Origin: Diaporthe sp. PMI_573
Taxonomy: Eukaryota > Ascomycota > Sordariomycetes > Diaporthales > Diaporthaceae
Direction: 5' to 3'
Length of the DNA stretch: 64,000 nt
Assembly: GCA_021399435.1 (NCBI GenBank)
Contig: JAJTUP010000015.1
Span: forward strand, 1,319,534 to 1,383,533
The notes under the pieces were generated by a model that did no database searches, was not told the origin of the DNA, and saw nothing but the letters and a program-made list of their open reading frames with translations. The position numbers and the translations under genes were made by a program. Shown piece after piece: positions 44,809 to 56,640 of this stretch (the stretch's first letter is position 1; every line of letters starts with the position of its first letter).

Positions 44809-45954
44809 TTAAACAGCATCCCAGCGAGCTCGTACAGACCCTTGGGCATAAGGCCCGTTCTCACATCGCTTTGCGAGTAGCTGAACATCAAGATCATCCT
44901 GAGTGAAAGCTGGGAGCTCTGTTGCGTATGTGAGCCATTTCCAGTCGAATTGTGAGCGACAAGGGCCGAGTTGATGGTATGCAATGATAATAATATCCCA
45001 TGCCTCGTTTGTATACTTGGTATACATATACGGATCAAGATCAAAACCACCCACTTTTGTAGGTTCATCAACACAATTGAATACTCTTCGACGTGTTGTG
45101 ATACTATAGTCTGTGAGGCAGATATAACAGGACCCCTGTACGTCCTGATATTTCCTGAGTCTCTGGGAGTCCTCGGGTCCCAGTTCTGGGATCATGATTC
45201 GTTGTGGCTTTGCGTAGAAATGACGCCCCTGGACCCACTGCCTGTAAGGCATTGCGCTTGAATTCCCTTTCAAACGCGTTCTTGGTGGGTGTGTTGTGAG
45301 ATGATGACAAATTCCGTGGTCATGGCTCTGAAGCGCTCGGCGGTTATCAGCACCCGTTCCGGTAAGAGAGAGTGTATGTGATACGGAGAGAAAGAGTTCG
45401 TCCTGAATAATTCTTGCTGTGAAATTGATCTCCCAACTGTTGCGGCGGGCAGAAACGTTAAAGCTGCCAGCAAGCTGTTCCAAGCTTAGTCCCCCTCCAA
45501 GGAGATGCTTATTCATGGCGAGACGGGCAAGATGAAAGCGAACGTAGAATGTATCGTATACTGTAACCATCGGCTTGCAAGGGGCATTGAATTTGTCTTC
45601 ATATCCTGGCTTCCACCATTGAGAGAAACGATGGAGGGTTTGGCAAGGTTGACAGAAGAAGAGCTGCTTGCTGAGGTCTCTCTCCAGCAGCCGGAGTAGG
45701 TCTTCCAGCTGGGGCCCCTGTAGCCTGTTCCTCGGAAATATGGGGCCGAATAGGGAAGTACAAGTGAGTGCAAGGGCGACTGCTGATGCTGACGGAAGCC
45801 AGTCCGAGATTTCTAGTAACAGCTCCACAGGTAGTTGGAGGAGCAGTGATTGTGCCTGAGAGCTGCGACTTGGGTGAAGGTGTAGGAGACGCATGCATAT
45901 GGATCCCATATGTCTCCAACCTCTGAAGACTCCGAAAAGAAAGCCTCCCTCCAT
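44809..45954 (-). CDS. F-box protein
   Basis: A single coding exon gives 381 residues from the ATG at 45,954. The F-box lies at about residues 39-72 (LQLPVELLLEISDWLPSASA, VALALTCTSLFG), with the Leu-Pro and Leu pairs that contact Skp1. No WD40 or LRR is visible after it. A CxxC pair (FCQPCQTLH, residues about 99-107) and a later CYICLTDYS could bind zinc. Such proteins usually bring substrates to SCF ubiquitin ligases; the substrate is unknown. The frame is open 18 codons further upstream without an ATG. A CTGAC branch with a TTCAG acceptor at about 45,972-45,985 and a GTGAGT about 55 bp further up suggest a 5'-UTR intron. This is the last host gene before the AT-rich region. Confidence 0.8.
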   Translation of the reverse strand: MEGGFLFGVFRGWRHMGSICMRLLHLHPSRSSQAQSLLLQLPVELLLEISDWLPSASAVALALTCTSLFGPIFPRNRLQGPQLEDLLRLLERDLSKQLFFCQPCQTLHRFSQWWKPGYEDKFNAPCKPMVTVYDTFYVRFHLARLAMNKHLLGGGLSLEQLAGSFNVSARRNSWEINFTARIIQDELFLSVSHTLSLTGTGADNRRALQSHDHGICHHLTTHPPRTRLKGNSSAMPYRQWVQGRHFYAKPQRIMIPELGPEDSQRLRKYQDVQGSCYICLTDYSITTRRRVFNCVDEPTKVGGFDLDPYMYTKYTNEAWDIIIIAYHQLGPCRSQFDWKWLTYATELPAFTQDDLDVQLLAKRCENGPYAQGSVRARWDAV

Positions 45955-46750
45955 TTCGAATGGGCTGCTGAAGTCAGGGGTGGGCTTGAAAGCTGGTTGT
46001 GGCGTCAATTTGCAGACTCACTTCAAGTGTGGCGAGCGCACTGATCCAGCTCACTCGTATCGATTCGAATTCCGAGGGAGGCAGGGAAAGGTCAACTTAC
46101 ACTGCGGCTGTGGATTCCGCGGATTTTAATGCTGGGATCGCGTCGAGTGACTACAATGGTTTTCGTTGGGCAGCCGATCGCCCAAGCGTTAGTACGATCT
46201 TGGGATACTAAGTGCTTCAGTCGACAGTTCTAGCTTGACACCAGCGCCCAGAATGACAGGCTAGGGGAGGTTTTGCGCTCGGCTGCATGCTAAGTTTCTG
46301 CCGGCTTCCCGGCTTCTCACCTGTAGACACGGACTCGCACCCAATTAGTGGAGCTGATAGCTGCGGAGTCTGAATGGAAGACAATGTCAGGCGGCAGATT
46401 GTTGACTGGTGTCGAGTTAACTACTTAGTGAACCATAGCAGGAGCAGGCGGGAAACTGCGCGCAGCAGTTCGACCTCGCCCTGGCGCTCAATGCGAATAG
46501 CGAGCACGAAAAGGCCTTGACAGACTAGCCACGCGGGAGGGTGGGGGTATATAATATAAGAAATTCCTCTTTAGTAATCCTTTTAAGGGTAAATTGTTGG
46601 CGGCTACGTGCCGCAAATGCGCAGGCAGGCTCCCAAGGTTTCCGCCTAGTGGAACCTGTCAGTCTGCGGCGCAGCATGGTACTCCGCACGACTGTTGCAG
46701 TATCGGCCCAACAGGACCAACACGATTCCCCTTTTATCGACAGACCTAGG
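45955..46750. other. Edge of the gene-rich part
   Basis: Promoter side of the F-box gene, then the transition. GC content stays ordinary to about 46,745 and drops sharply after the CCTAGGTAG motif there. No gene is seen. Confidence 0.5.
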
Positions 46751-48219
46751 TAGAGTTCAAGTTAGTAGTATCTTTGAACAGACTAGCTTTATTACTCTTT
46801 TACTCTACTCCTTCATCTTTAGGCTTATTTTCATACTCGAATTCTAACCCTAACTAACTAGAAAGCCTACTATACCTAAGGTAGGTAATAGCTTATAAGG
46901 TCCGTTCGCCACATTTTACTACTAATACCCGAGTTTGAGCGCTACTATCCCCATAGGAGGCCAGTTGTTCAGAAACGGGTAGCAGATAAGGGTAAAAAAC
47001 AAATCACGAAATAAACAGCTATATCCCCCTAGTGCTTTTCTTAGAATCTACCTAGCATTTAGCATAGTTTTAAATATATCTTTAGGATTAGGGATAAATA
47101 TTAGATAATTACTATAATACCTATTATTAGTAATACTAGATATTATAGAATTTATATATTCGGCGCTTATATAGAGTAGGTGTATATATTCCTAACTTAG
47201 CCTTACTAGATGAAGCTATCTTATTAGCTAAATTAGGTTGTATTATAGTTTGGTTTAAGCTTGCTAAGTATAGCCTCCTACTTTGTTTACTATAATATAA
47301 CTATTAGTATCTTATATATATTCTGTATTTAAACTAACTTAGAGCTATTACTATAGCAGGCTTTTAGTAACTAAAGAATATCTATTTTAAACCTATACTA
47401 TTAATAGCTATATAGTTAGTTAAAGCTATTATAACTTTTAATATATTAAATATATTAGTTGTTGTAGGCAGTAGTTGCTAGGCACGATAGACACACAAAC
47501 AGGTCCTGAGGTAGATAGTATATATTAGGTATTATGTAGTTACAAGACTGATTCTTGCCGTCCCCGCCCGTGCCTCATGGGGCCTTCAGCTCCTCCCTTT
47601 TAAAGGCATGTACGGCAGGCAGCTGCCCCATAACCAGGCTTTACAACTATACCTCCCTCCAGAAGGCACGCCCCCATACTAATAGCACTAAGTCCCCTCT
47701 AGGTAACTTACTCAGCCCTAGCAGGGCTAATTTACTAACTAATCAGGGTACACAGCCTACCTAGCTAATTTCAAATAGCTTCCCTTTTAAATTTAACCTA
47801 TATTTCGTTTCTACTAACCTTTAACCTTTAACTTCTAGTCTACCCATTTAGTTAAGGTTTACTTTTACTTTTTATCCCTTTTAAATACCTTTTACTTTAT
47901 TATTATTAACTTTTCTACTTTATTATACCTTATTTACTATTAGAGGAGCTTAAGGAATAGTTACTATTATTATTACTATAATCTTTATATAAGCTAACTT
48001 ACTTCCTATTATTAGGTTTTAGTAACTCCTTTACTCTACTAAAGTCTAAGGCTATACCTTATAACACTTAAGTATATATACCTACTATAACTAGTAGGTA
48101 ATAAAATTAAAGTAACCTATAACCTACCTATTAACTACCTATAAATATATATATTAAGCAAACTAATACCTCCTTTAATAGTATTTATACTTAAGACTAT
48201 GCCCCTTCCTCCCTATCCT
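46751..48219. other. AT-rich repeat-decay sequence
   Basis: TA, TAG and CTA trinucleotides dominate and stop codons crowd every frame, as after repeat-induced point mutation. One less-altered GC-richer island (about 47,550-47,710) has no recognisable coding content. The original element cannot be identified. Confidence 0.55.
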
Positions 48220-48227
48220 TTTATAAC

Positions 48228-48720
48228 TAGGGTGGCCGTTTACTACACTACATCTACTGGGCCGATTAGTGTAGTGTAGTAGACTTTAAAGTAACCTTAG
48301 TGTAGTGTAGTAGAATTTAAAATAGCTTTAGTACAAATGGGTGTAGTGTAGTGGGTAATATGTAAATAAACTAGGGGCAAGGGGGTAAGGGGGAGGGGAA
48401 GGGGTCTGGGGCGAAGCCCTAGCTAAAAAAATCCCTTATCTTATTTTATTTTATTTCTAGAATTGGTCATCTTCTGCTTAGTCAGATATTAGTTAGTATC
48501 CCCCTCCTCTATCCTCCCTTTCCCCCTCTCCTCCCCTCCCTTTCTCTTAAATACTTACTATATACCTACTATTTATATTTTATCTACTATACTACACGCA
48601 CTGGGCTCCTTAGTGTAATGTAGTAGACTTTTAAATAGCTTCAGTATAGTGGGTGTAGTAGGCTTTTTTACATGCACTACACTATACTCAGTGTACTCAG
48701 TGTAGTAAACGACCACACTG
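48228..48720. mobile_element. hAT-type MITE, 493 bp
   Basis: Ends are TAGGGTGGCCGTTTACTACA on the left and, read inward from the right, CAGTGTGGTCGTTTACTACA: an inverted repeat of about 22 bp with three mismatches, including the first base (T for C). The flanks carry an identical 8-bp duplication TTTATAAC (48,220-48,227 and 48,721-48,728). An 8-bp duplication with CAGKG-type ends is the hAT pattern. Subterminal copies of GTGTAGTGTAGTAG occur near both ends, possible transposase-binding repeats. There is no transposase; the centre is a G-run and C/T-run, so the element is non-autonomous. Confidence 0.85.
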
Positions 48721-48728
48721 TTTATAAC

Positions 48729-49101
48729 TATAACTACTTAATAATAATATTTAGGTAATATTTTTTAGGACTTTAAACGCCTAAAAAGAATTATAGGCTT
48801 AAACTTATTATTTTATACTACTATTAATAAGTACTATATTTCTATATTATACCCTCTAATATATTTTTTTATATATTCTATAATATAGATAATATATGTT
48901 TTATATTAGTTGTGTATTTAGTAATAATTCTTTAAAAGAATGCTATTATACTTATATACCTCTAGATATTACCTACTAGCTATACTTTAGCGATTTTTCT
49001 TTATTTATATTCTACTTCTACTTTTCTTATTATCTTTTAAAGCTATAATAATAATTTTATATTTTCTTCTTTAAGTTAATTAATAATACTATTAAAGCTA
49101 G
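48729..49101. other. AT-rich sequence between two insertions
   Basis: About 370 bp of TA-rich sequence with no identifiable origin. The last five bases (GCTAG, 49,097-49,101) are the target duplication of the TRIM. Confidence 0.5.
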
Positions 49102-49263
49102 TGTTGGAAGGTATTGGGTGAGGCCTCAGTACGGAATAACCAAAGTAAAAAGGACTGCATTCTCTTGCTACAGACTGGTCCGTACAGACCAGTAGGCTGT
49201 TTAAGTAGCCGAAGGGGCTGCTGACAAATACATACAAACCCATGTCCAAATGCTATTCGGACA
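49102..49263. repeat. Left LTR of the TRIM
   Basis: 162 bp. It differs from the right LTR at eight positions, all transitions. At two of these (a CpG near 49,142 and one near 49,231) the left copy is the altered one. Confidence 0.85.
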
Positions 49264-50026
49264 CTGGCACTTTTTACTTTCGGATGTATTTGCCGGCAGG
49301 CAGTTCTAGTTACATTGCCACCCCCCTTTCCCCTCTTCCTAAAACACCTCCCCCCCTCTTACCAGCTGGGCGAACATAAGGGTAGTGGGCATACAATTGA
49401 TTTTACAAACGCTCTGCTCGTAAAGAAATCGTCTTATGCGGCACAGAACCTTTGGATCAACTCGTGCAAACTCCTCCTGTTTCCACCCAGCATAATCTCC
49501 AAGCCAATCTTCGTATACCGCCTCTTGAGTATGCCCAGGCCCAGGGGGTTGTAGAACATCTTGTAGGTACTTGAAGGCCTAGTAGGTCTCATTTGTAATC
49601 GGCTTAGGGATTCATTGTTATAAAAGAGTAAGCTCGTCTTCGCGGGGGTTCGGGGGCATCTTGTCTCAAAGGAAGCCCGGCCGGTTTGTTGTCTCATACG
49701 AAAGTACTGTCGAGCAACTTCGTCGCGGCTGTGTTCGAGATCTCGTACAATTGGTTTGCGTACAAAAAGGAAGGCATTCTGGCGACAACGTCATGGTACG
49801 TGTAGGTCCTTTTCCTTTACGCGCATAATAGACGCTCTGTACAAGAGAGGGCCTATTGGCGACAACATCGCAATAGGGAAACCTCCTCCATACAAAAGTT
49901 GATAGAAGGCACTCGTTCAACGGCAACGCCGTAGCTACAGTGTTTCGTACAACTTGTTCTTAGCACATTCGTAGAACAAATGCCTCTTCTTCGTTATTAA
50001 TCTATGTCCCTTCAGACATTGATCAA

Positions 50027-50188
50027 TGTTGGAAGGTATTGGGTGAGGCCTCAGTACAGAATAACCGAAGTAAAAAGGACTGCATTCTCTTGCTACAGAC
50101 TGGTCCGTACAGACCAGTAGGCTGTTTAAGTAGCCAAAGGGGCTGCTAATAAATACGTACAAACCCATGTCCAAATACTATTCAGACA
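50027..50188. repeat. Right LTR of the TRIM
   Basis: 162 bp. It carries six of the eight transitions (three CpG to CpA, three TpG/CpA to TpA). It ends ACA directly before the GCTAG duplication. Confidence 0.85.
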
Positions 50189-50193
50189 GCTAG

Positions 50194-51126
50194 GCTTTAT
50201 AAATATCTAATAAAAAAGTTAAGTAGAGGTTAAATAAAGGTTCTATTTTTTAATATATTAATATAATACTATCTAATATTAAGACTTATATATAAGGTAG
50301 TAGAGCTTTAAAGGATCTCCTAACCTTTTTATATAAAAGTCTATAGGTTTTAGTAGAATAGTTAATTAAGCTTTTTATAAAGATTTTAAAGTAAAGCTCT
50401 TTCTTATCTAGGATAACCCTTTATAAATAGAATTCTATCTTTTAAGGATTAAGTTAAATATCTATAGGCTTAATCTTAATTCCTAATTTATTATCTAGAC
50501 TAGTTAGCTAAAGTCGTCTAGATGTGATTAAGGTATTATTATAAATATACTAGGCTAGTTTCTCCTAATACTTATCTCTTTCTTGATGTTATAAACCAGC
50601 GTGTTAGCGCTAAAAGAAACCCGTCTAAGTGACTCTAACTAATGCCACGATGTTAGCCTAAGTAACGCTAGTTGGCAGAATTACAGAATGTGCCAGAACC
50701 AGGGTTAGGGTCAGGAACCCGGCCTCAGGAGTGGACCAACAGGACTGTCAGCGGTCTAAGCAACTACGGGCTAGACCGTAAATATCGAGAATGGTCCAGA
50801 CAGTCCTACGCCTAGGACGATGAAGAAGTCGGAACATATAAGGACATAGTCGTCACCACTATAGATAGCTTTTATAAAACAAGACTCTTTAATCGTCAAT
50901 CTAAGTATTTAGTCTAAATAACTAGATAGCCTTATAGCTATTAACCATATCTACAGAATTATTGTGTCTTCTACTAAATAGTTAAGTATTACCCCTATGC
51001 TATACTACTAATATAAACCCTACAGGTTACCTATTAAACCCTATAAAGGTTTGGTGTAATTATAATATTTTAACGACTCTTGTTTAGAACGGCTACATAA
51101 TTACCAACTGTATAATATCAAGATAC
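50194..51126. other. Probable leader/LTR remains of gypsy element 1
   Basis: An AT-rich part, then a GC-richer block (about 50,590-50,880), followed by a stretch containing CAATCTAAGTATTTAGTCTA. A related string, TTAATCTAAGTATTTACCCT, precedes gypsy element 2 at about 57,240, so both are likely 5' LTR or leader sequence of related elements. Exact LTR ends cannot be fixed by eye. Confidence 0.45.
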
Positions 51127-52120
51127 GATGGTATCTTAGATCCTAGCCTCCTCTAGTATTAGTAATAATAATAGTACCTAAGACACGGCAGCCCAGATTA
51201 TAGCCCTCTAGTAGGAGATCAATCTCCTCTATATAGCTTAATAGGCCAAGGCCTATAAGATAGACAAGCCCGGACTCTATAAGGGAGACAAGGGAACCCT
51301 TTAAGGATTCCTTACCCAATGCCGAGCCTACTTTAAATATTATTATCTCTAGTTTAATACCTATTACGACAAGATTATCTTTACAGGATATTGGCTTGAA
51401 GGCAATGTATTTACATGGTTTAAACCAACCTTTAGGGACTATTTGGAGAACAAAGAACGTAAATGGGATAACAATACTAAAAAGAACTTTAAAAGCTTCG
51501 ACTACTTTAAATAAGCCTTTAAAGATGCTTTTAGAGACTCAGATGAGGAGAGGTCTATAGAATGCAAGCTTATAAAACTTAAGTAAAGAGGGTTAGCCTC
51601 TAAATATATAGTATACTTTAAATAACTTACTACCTATATTAGTTGGGGAGAAGATATACTTATGAGCTAGTTTTATGAAGGACTGAAGGAGGATGTTAAA
51701 GACGAGATTTCTAAACTAGACCGACTTGACGACTTTGCTAAATATATCGCCATGGCTATATATATTGATAATTGACTGTTTGAATGACGATAGAAACGTA
51801 ATTATAAAAACTCCGGAAATTATTAGAAACCTTGAATTTAGCCAAACTTAGGAAAGAAGTACTAGTATGGTGGTAACTTTTATGGTAATAACCGATCTTG
51901 ATACTAACGAGGATACTATAGTATTGCGATAGGTATCTACGCGGAACCTATAGAGCTTGACGTAACTTAATGGAAGCCTTGTAACTAGGAATGTTATAAT
52001 TGTGGGTAAAGAGGATACTTTGCCAGGGAGTGTTATAAATCTAAGAAATAATGGAAACCTATCTCTAAAGGACAAAGGCAGGTTAATGTAACCTAGCGAC
52101 AAGAGCTACCTAAATAATGT
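51127..52120 (+). pseudogene. gag remnant of gypsy element 1
   Basis: Stop-interrupted frame containing the gag core (KGTL.GFLTQCRAYF, WLEGNVFTWFKP, FYEGLKEDVKDEIS) and a zinc knuckle near 51,990-52,030. The knuckle reads CYNCG, stop, RGYFAREC: the histidine of CCHC is now Tyr, a C-to-T change. Confidence 0.75.
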
Positions 52121-53159
52121 AGCTACTTACTCGACGAGCAATGCCCGGTATACCCGGAAGGTAGGACAAACTGTATATATTAGTCTAATCTCTGTGTAGA
52201 ATGTCTAATCTACCTTAATGAGCAGGAACCTGAAAATCTAGACGACTTATTATCTAATTCTAAGTAAGTAGTGGATGCTGATAAACGATATAGAACTCTT
52301 AATTAGACCTTCTGTTTTAATAATTAGTGTATACTATATCTTTTAAAGAAAGAAGCCTCTAGATAGTTCTCTACGAAGCCTTAATAGGAATGATAGTTAG
52401 TAATGGGAAGACGAGGACTACTATATAAAATAGTAATGGAAAATAGCGACTCGAATTATTTAAGTACTGAGTATGCGGAAGTAGAAAACCCCTAGAAGAA
52501 TGCCTAGAAGAAAGGCGGTCTGCCGTAGACTGACCAACTAATAAGGTAAAATAAAGACCTTACTAAAAGCCTTAATGAAAACCTTGAAAGATATCTAGGA
52601 TGTAGTATTTTTATTGCTCTAGATATTAGTACTATTAGAATTGTTATTGCAGGAATCCTGTTGATATAAGCCATTAGAGAACTTAGTTAATTATTAGAAT
52701 AATGTAGAATAGGCGATAAACTATGCCTATAGCCAGGATATCTAGAATATTGGGAAATCTCTTGGGTTTCCTGTGTCTAGAACCTCTGCTATATTTACTT
52801 TAGGGAAAAAGCCAAGTTTGACTTGTTTTCTTGATGTTTTGGTAAAGGATCTATTATTAGGGTGTATAAAGAAGACAAGCTTTACTACTGGAAACCTAGC
52901 GAATATAATAAGGAGAAGGCCTATATTATTCTTACTCTAAACCCTTAGCTACTACTAGAATGCCTACGAGGTAGGCGACGACCTTAAGACTGTAGATTGC
53001 CAGGATGCCCTATTTATAAGGAATATAAGCTGATAAGCTGGTATGATAACTAAACAAAGAAATAATATGCTATAGAAACCTAGACTAGAAACTAGAAGGA
53101 ATCGGGAAAAGATAACAATTGCCTGTAAGGGGATAATAGCTGATTAAGAACTATAGGTC

Positions 53160-53540
53160 CCTGTGTATAATGCAAACAAGCGACTATGTATATATTCTGC
53201 TGAAGGTAGAAATTAAAGGGAAGACATATAGCGTACTGTTGGATAGTGGTGCTTAGGGCAACTTTATATTACTAGATATTATTAATAGAGATAAGATTTC
53301 TTGGTATTAGAAGGAAGACCTCTATAGACTTAGTACTGTAGAAGGCATAGAAGTAGGATATAGAGACAGAGTAATTAATATAGAGACTAATTATCTACCA
53401 GTCTTGATTTAAGAACATGCTATTTTTATGACTCTAGACATTATAGATACAGTATATTATAAACTAATCTTAGGACTTCTGTGGCTAAGGGCTATGAATT
53501 TTTAAATTGATTAGATTACTGGCTAGATCTACTAGAATAA
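53160..53540 (+). pseudogene. Aspartic protease remnant, gypsy element 1
   Basis: The frame reads YSVLLDSGA, stop, GNFI at about 53,228-53,270, the retroviral-type aspartic protease active site, followed by the downstream KLILGLLWLR strand. It is interrupted by stops. Confidence 0.75.
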
Positions 53541-54029
53541 TGCTGTTTTTTAGAAGAAGGTTGTAATTAATAGCAAGGGACGGAGTTTAGTTACTAGGGA
53601 TAGCAAAGAAATGTGCTTAAATAAATCTATAGATATCTCTAGAAGTAGTTAAAAGAAGACTTAGCTTTAGGAAAATAGAGAAGGATTAGACTAATCTTAG
53701 ACCTTAAAAGAAGGTAGAAGTTGATTAGAACTATAGGAAAGTCGTGGTTTGCTGTAGACTGACTATTTAACTATATACTGATAGGAAATACGACGATACC
53801 TTCTCTACCTACAGTATAAGAAAGAGAAGACTTTAGCAAGACTTAAAAGAGTACTACGTAAATACTATAAATTTAGAAAAGTGTTTTAAGAGGAACTTGA
53901 TACGGGAATCTCTAAATATAATTAATAAGATCACGAGATATCCCTACAAGAAGGAAAGATACCTAGCTTCTTAAAAATCTATAGACTTGATAAAGAAAAA
54001 CTTAAGGCACTTAGGGAATACCTAGACGA

Positions 54030-55240
54030 GAATCTCTAGAAGGGATATATACGGCCTTTAAGATTACTAGCAGGATACCCTATCCTGTTTGTACCTAAGA
54101 AAAATGGTAAGCTATAACTTTGTATAGACTATTAATAACTAAACAATATTACTATTAAGAACTGGTACCTACTACTACTTATTAAGGAATTATAAGACTG
54201 ACTTGAAGAAGCAAAATGGTTTATGGCCCTAGACCTTAAAGAAGCCTATAACCTAATTTAGATAAAGGAAGGAGAAGCATGGAAAATTGTATTTTAAATA
54301 TACTATAGATACTATAAATATATAGTTATGCCTTTTAGATTAATTAATATACTGGCGTCTTTCTAGAAAATAATCAACTAAGTTCTATATAAGTATCTTG
54401 ATATTTTCGTTATTATATATCTTGACGATATTCTTATCTTCTCGATAATTTTTAAAAAATATAAGGAGTATGTTAAGTAAGTACTCTAGAAGCTCTAGAA
54501 TGTAAACCTCCTAGTGGAACTAGAGAAGAGCTACTTTTATATATAAAAAGTTGATTACCTTAAATATACTATTAAACCAGGATGTATTAAGATGTAGAGA
54601 GATAAGGTTAAAGCCATTAAGGAATGGCTAATACTAAATAATGTTAGAGATATTAGGGCGTTTCTAGGCTATGCTAATTTCTACTGGTAGTTTATCAGGA
54701 ACTATAGTGGTATTTGCAAGCCTTTTATAGATTTTATTAAAAAGGAACAAACGTTTAAATGGATAAAAGAAATATAGTAAGTATTTGACGAAGTTAAGGA
54801 TAGGATTACCTAGGACCTGGTACTTAAAGAAGCAGATCTTACTAAAGAATTTAAAATATATATAGATGCTTTAGACAATACAGTAGGTGGAGAACTTACC
54901 TAGAAAGATGAGTAAGGACGAGTATACATTATCGTAAACTTTAGCAAGAAATTTAACGGCCTGGAAACGCGCTATGCTATACCTGACAAGGAATTTATGG
55001 TAATAGTATATGTATTTTAGGAATGGTAATAGTACCTTATTAGAGCTAAGAAATAAATTAAGCTCTATATGGATTACAAGAACTTGATAACCTTTACTAT
55101 AACTAAACAATTTAATAAGAGATAGATTAGATATGTAGAATTTCTCTTATAATTTGACATTAAGGTTATATATGTAGATAGAATTAAGAATGCCTGAGTA
55201 GACGCTCTTAGTAGGCAACCTGACTACTAGAATAAGAAAT
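54030..55240 (+). pseudogene. Reverse transcriptase and RNase H remnant, gypsy element 1
   Basis: RT landmarks are LLAGYPILFVPKKNGKL (54,060-54,112), MALDLKEAYNLI (54,223-54,258) and the catalytic YLDDIL (54,418-54,435). The connection and RNase H follow: RAFLGYANFYW, FKIYIDALDNTVGGEL, then DALSRQPDY at about 55,200-55,228. Many TAG codons interrupt it. Confidence 0.85.
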
Positions 55241-55439
55241 TTTTTACTAAATAGATAATCTTTAAAACTTAAGAAGATGGGAGCCTTATATTTAACCGAG
55301 AACTTAATGCTATGCTTAGAGTCAATACTATACCTAAAGAGATACCTATGGATTCTAAGGAATAGGATAACTTAATTAAGGAAATATACGAAGCCTTAGT
55401 ATATAGATACTAAGGTATATTAGTAATAGTTAAAAGAAT

Positions 55440-56640
55440 CTAACGGACTTACTAAATCCTAAACTTTAGGTAAAGAATGGAAGAAATTATTAAGTAATGT
55501 GATTTTTGTAATAAAAATAAAGCTTCTAGGTATAAACTATATAGACTCTTGAAGCCTTTACTAGTACCTATAACTATATAGTTATCTATTAGTCTAGACT
55601 TTATTGTTAAGCTACCTTTCTTACGAGAACTTTTAACTAAGGTATTTTTTGATAGTATTTTAGTAGTGGTTTATAGACTAAGTAAGTATGTATACTTTAT
55701 ACTATACAAGGAAGCTAGTATAGCGGAAGAACTTATATATATATTTCTATGAATTATTGTAAGTAATTACGGAATGCTATGTAAGATTATATTAGATAGA
55801 GACAAGCTTTTTATATTAAACTTCTGGAAGTTATTAATGAAATAACTTGGAACTAAATACAAGCTTTTAATAACGGTATATCTATAGATAGATAGATAAA
55901 CAGAATAAATTAACCAGATTATAGAATAATATCTTTGATACTATATTAACTAGTTGTAGGATAATTAGGTTAAACTACTACTATTAGTATAGTTTGCCTA
56001 TAACAGCGTAATAATTAGCATGATTCGATAGTTATCTTTCTTTGTAGTCTATGGATATAAACCCTAGGCTTATTACAAAGCCTTGCCTAACGATATAGTG
56101 GTAGAATCAGTAGAGTAAAGAGTAATAAGAATTTAATAAATCTAAAAAGATATTTAAGACAAACTTTTTTTTATATAAAGTAGAATAATAAGATATGTAA
56201 ACTAGAAAAGAATTAAGGGACTAATTTTTAAGAAGGGAGATAAGGTCTACCTTTTTTAACAAAATATTAAAACCAAGCACTCTAGCGATAAGCTTAATTA
56301 TAAGAAGATTAGACCTTTTAAAATCTCTAAGAAATTTTTAGATACTAACTACAAGCTCTCGTTATTTTAGGAAATAAGGTAATATTTAGTCTTTTATATT
56401 TTACTCTTAGAACTAGTACTATAAAATGCTAAAATTAAAATATAGATTAAAACTATTAATAAGTATAATAAAGAATATAAAGTGGAATAAATTATTGATT
56501 TATAATAATATTAAGGAATAATAGAATATTTTATTAAGTAGAAAGATTATGACCTTAGCAAGAATATGTAGGAGCTAATTAAGAATTTTACTAGTTACGA
56601 GTAAGTTTTTTAATAGTATTAGACCTAGGACCCAACTAGC
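55440..56640 (+). pseudogene. Integrase and chromodomain remnant, gypsy element 1
   Basis: A zinc-binding CDFCNKNKASRYK segment (about 55,500-55,540) is followed by the catalytic core with SLDFIVKLPFLRE (about 55,590) and LDRDKLFILNFWKLL (about 55,795). A chromodomain-like YFIK.KDYDLSKNM.ELIKNF lies at about 56,530-56,590. All are stop-interrupted. Confidence 0.75.

Larger units (their letters stand above)
49102..50188. mobile_element. Miniature LTR retrotransposon (TRIM), 1,087 bp
   Basis: Two 162-bp direct repeats (49,102-49,263 and 50,027-50,188) begin TGTTGG and end ACA. The element is flanked by an identical 5-bp duplication GCTAG (49,097-49,101 and 50,189-50,193). A TGG at 49,265-49,267, one base after the left repeat, could start a primer-binding site. 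The 763-bp interior has no reverse transcriptase or gag; its open frames are short and unrecognised. It is much less AT-rich than its surroundings, so it probably inserted after most of the local RIP damage. Confidence 0.87.
51127..56640 (+). mobile_element. Ty3/gypsy element 1, RIP-degenerated, with chromodomain
   Basis: Reading through many TAG/TAA stops, the plus strand gives gag, protease, reverse transcriptase, RNase H, integrase and a C-terminal chromodomain in the order of the chromovirus branch of Ty3/gypsy. Nearly all stops sit where Gln, Trp or Arg codons are expected, as RIP would produce. No ORF survives beyond about 80 codons. The 3' LTR is not evident, and element 2 begins soon after, so the end is approximate. 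Confidence 0.85.
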
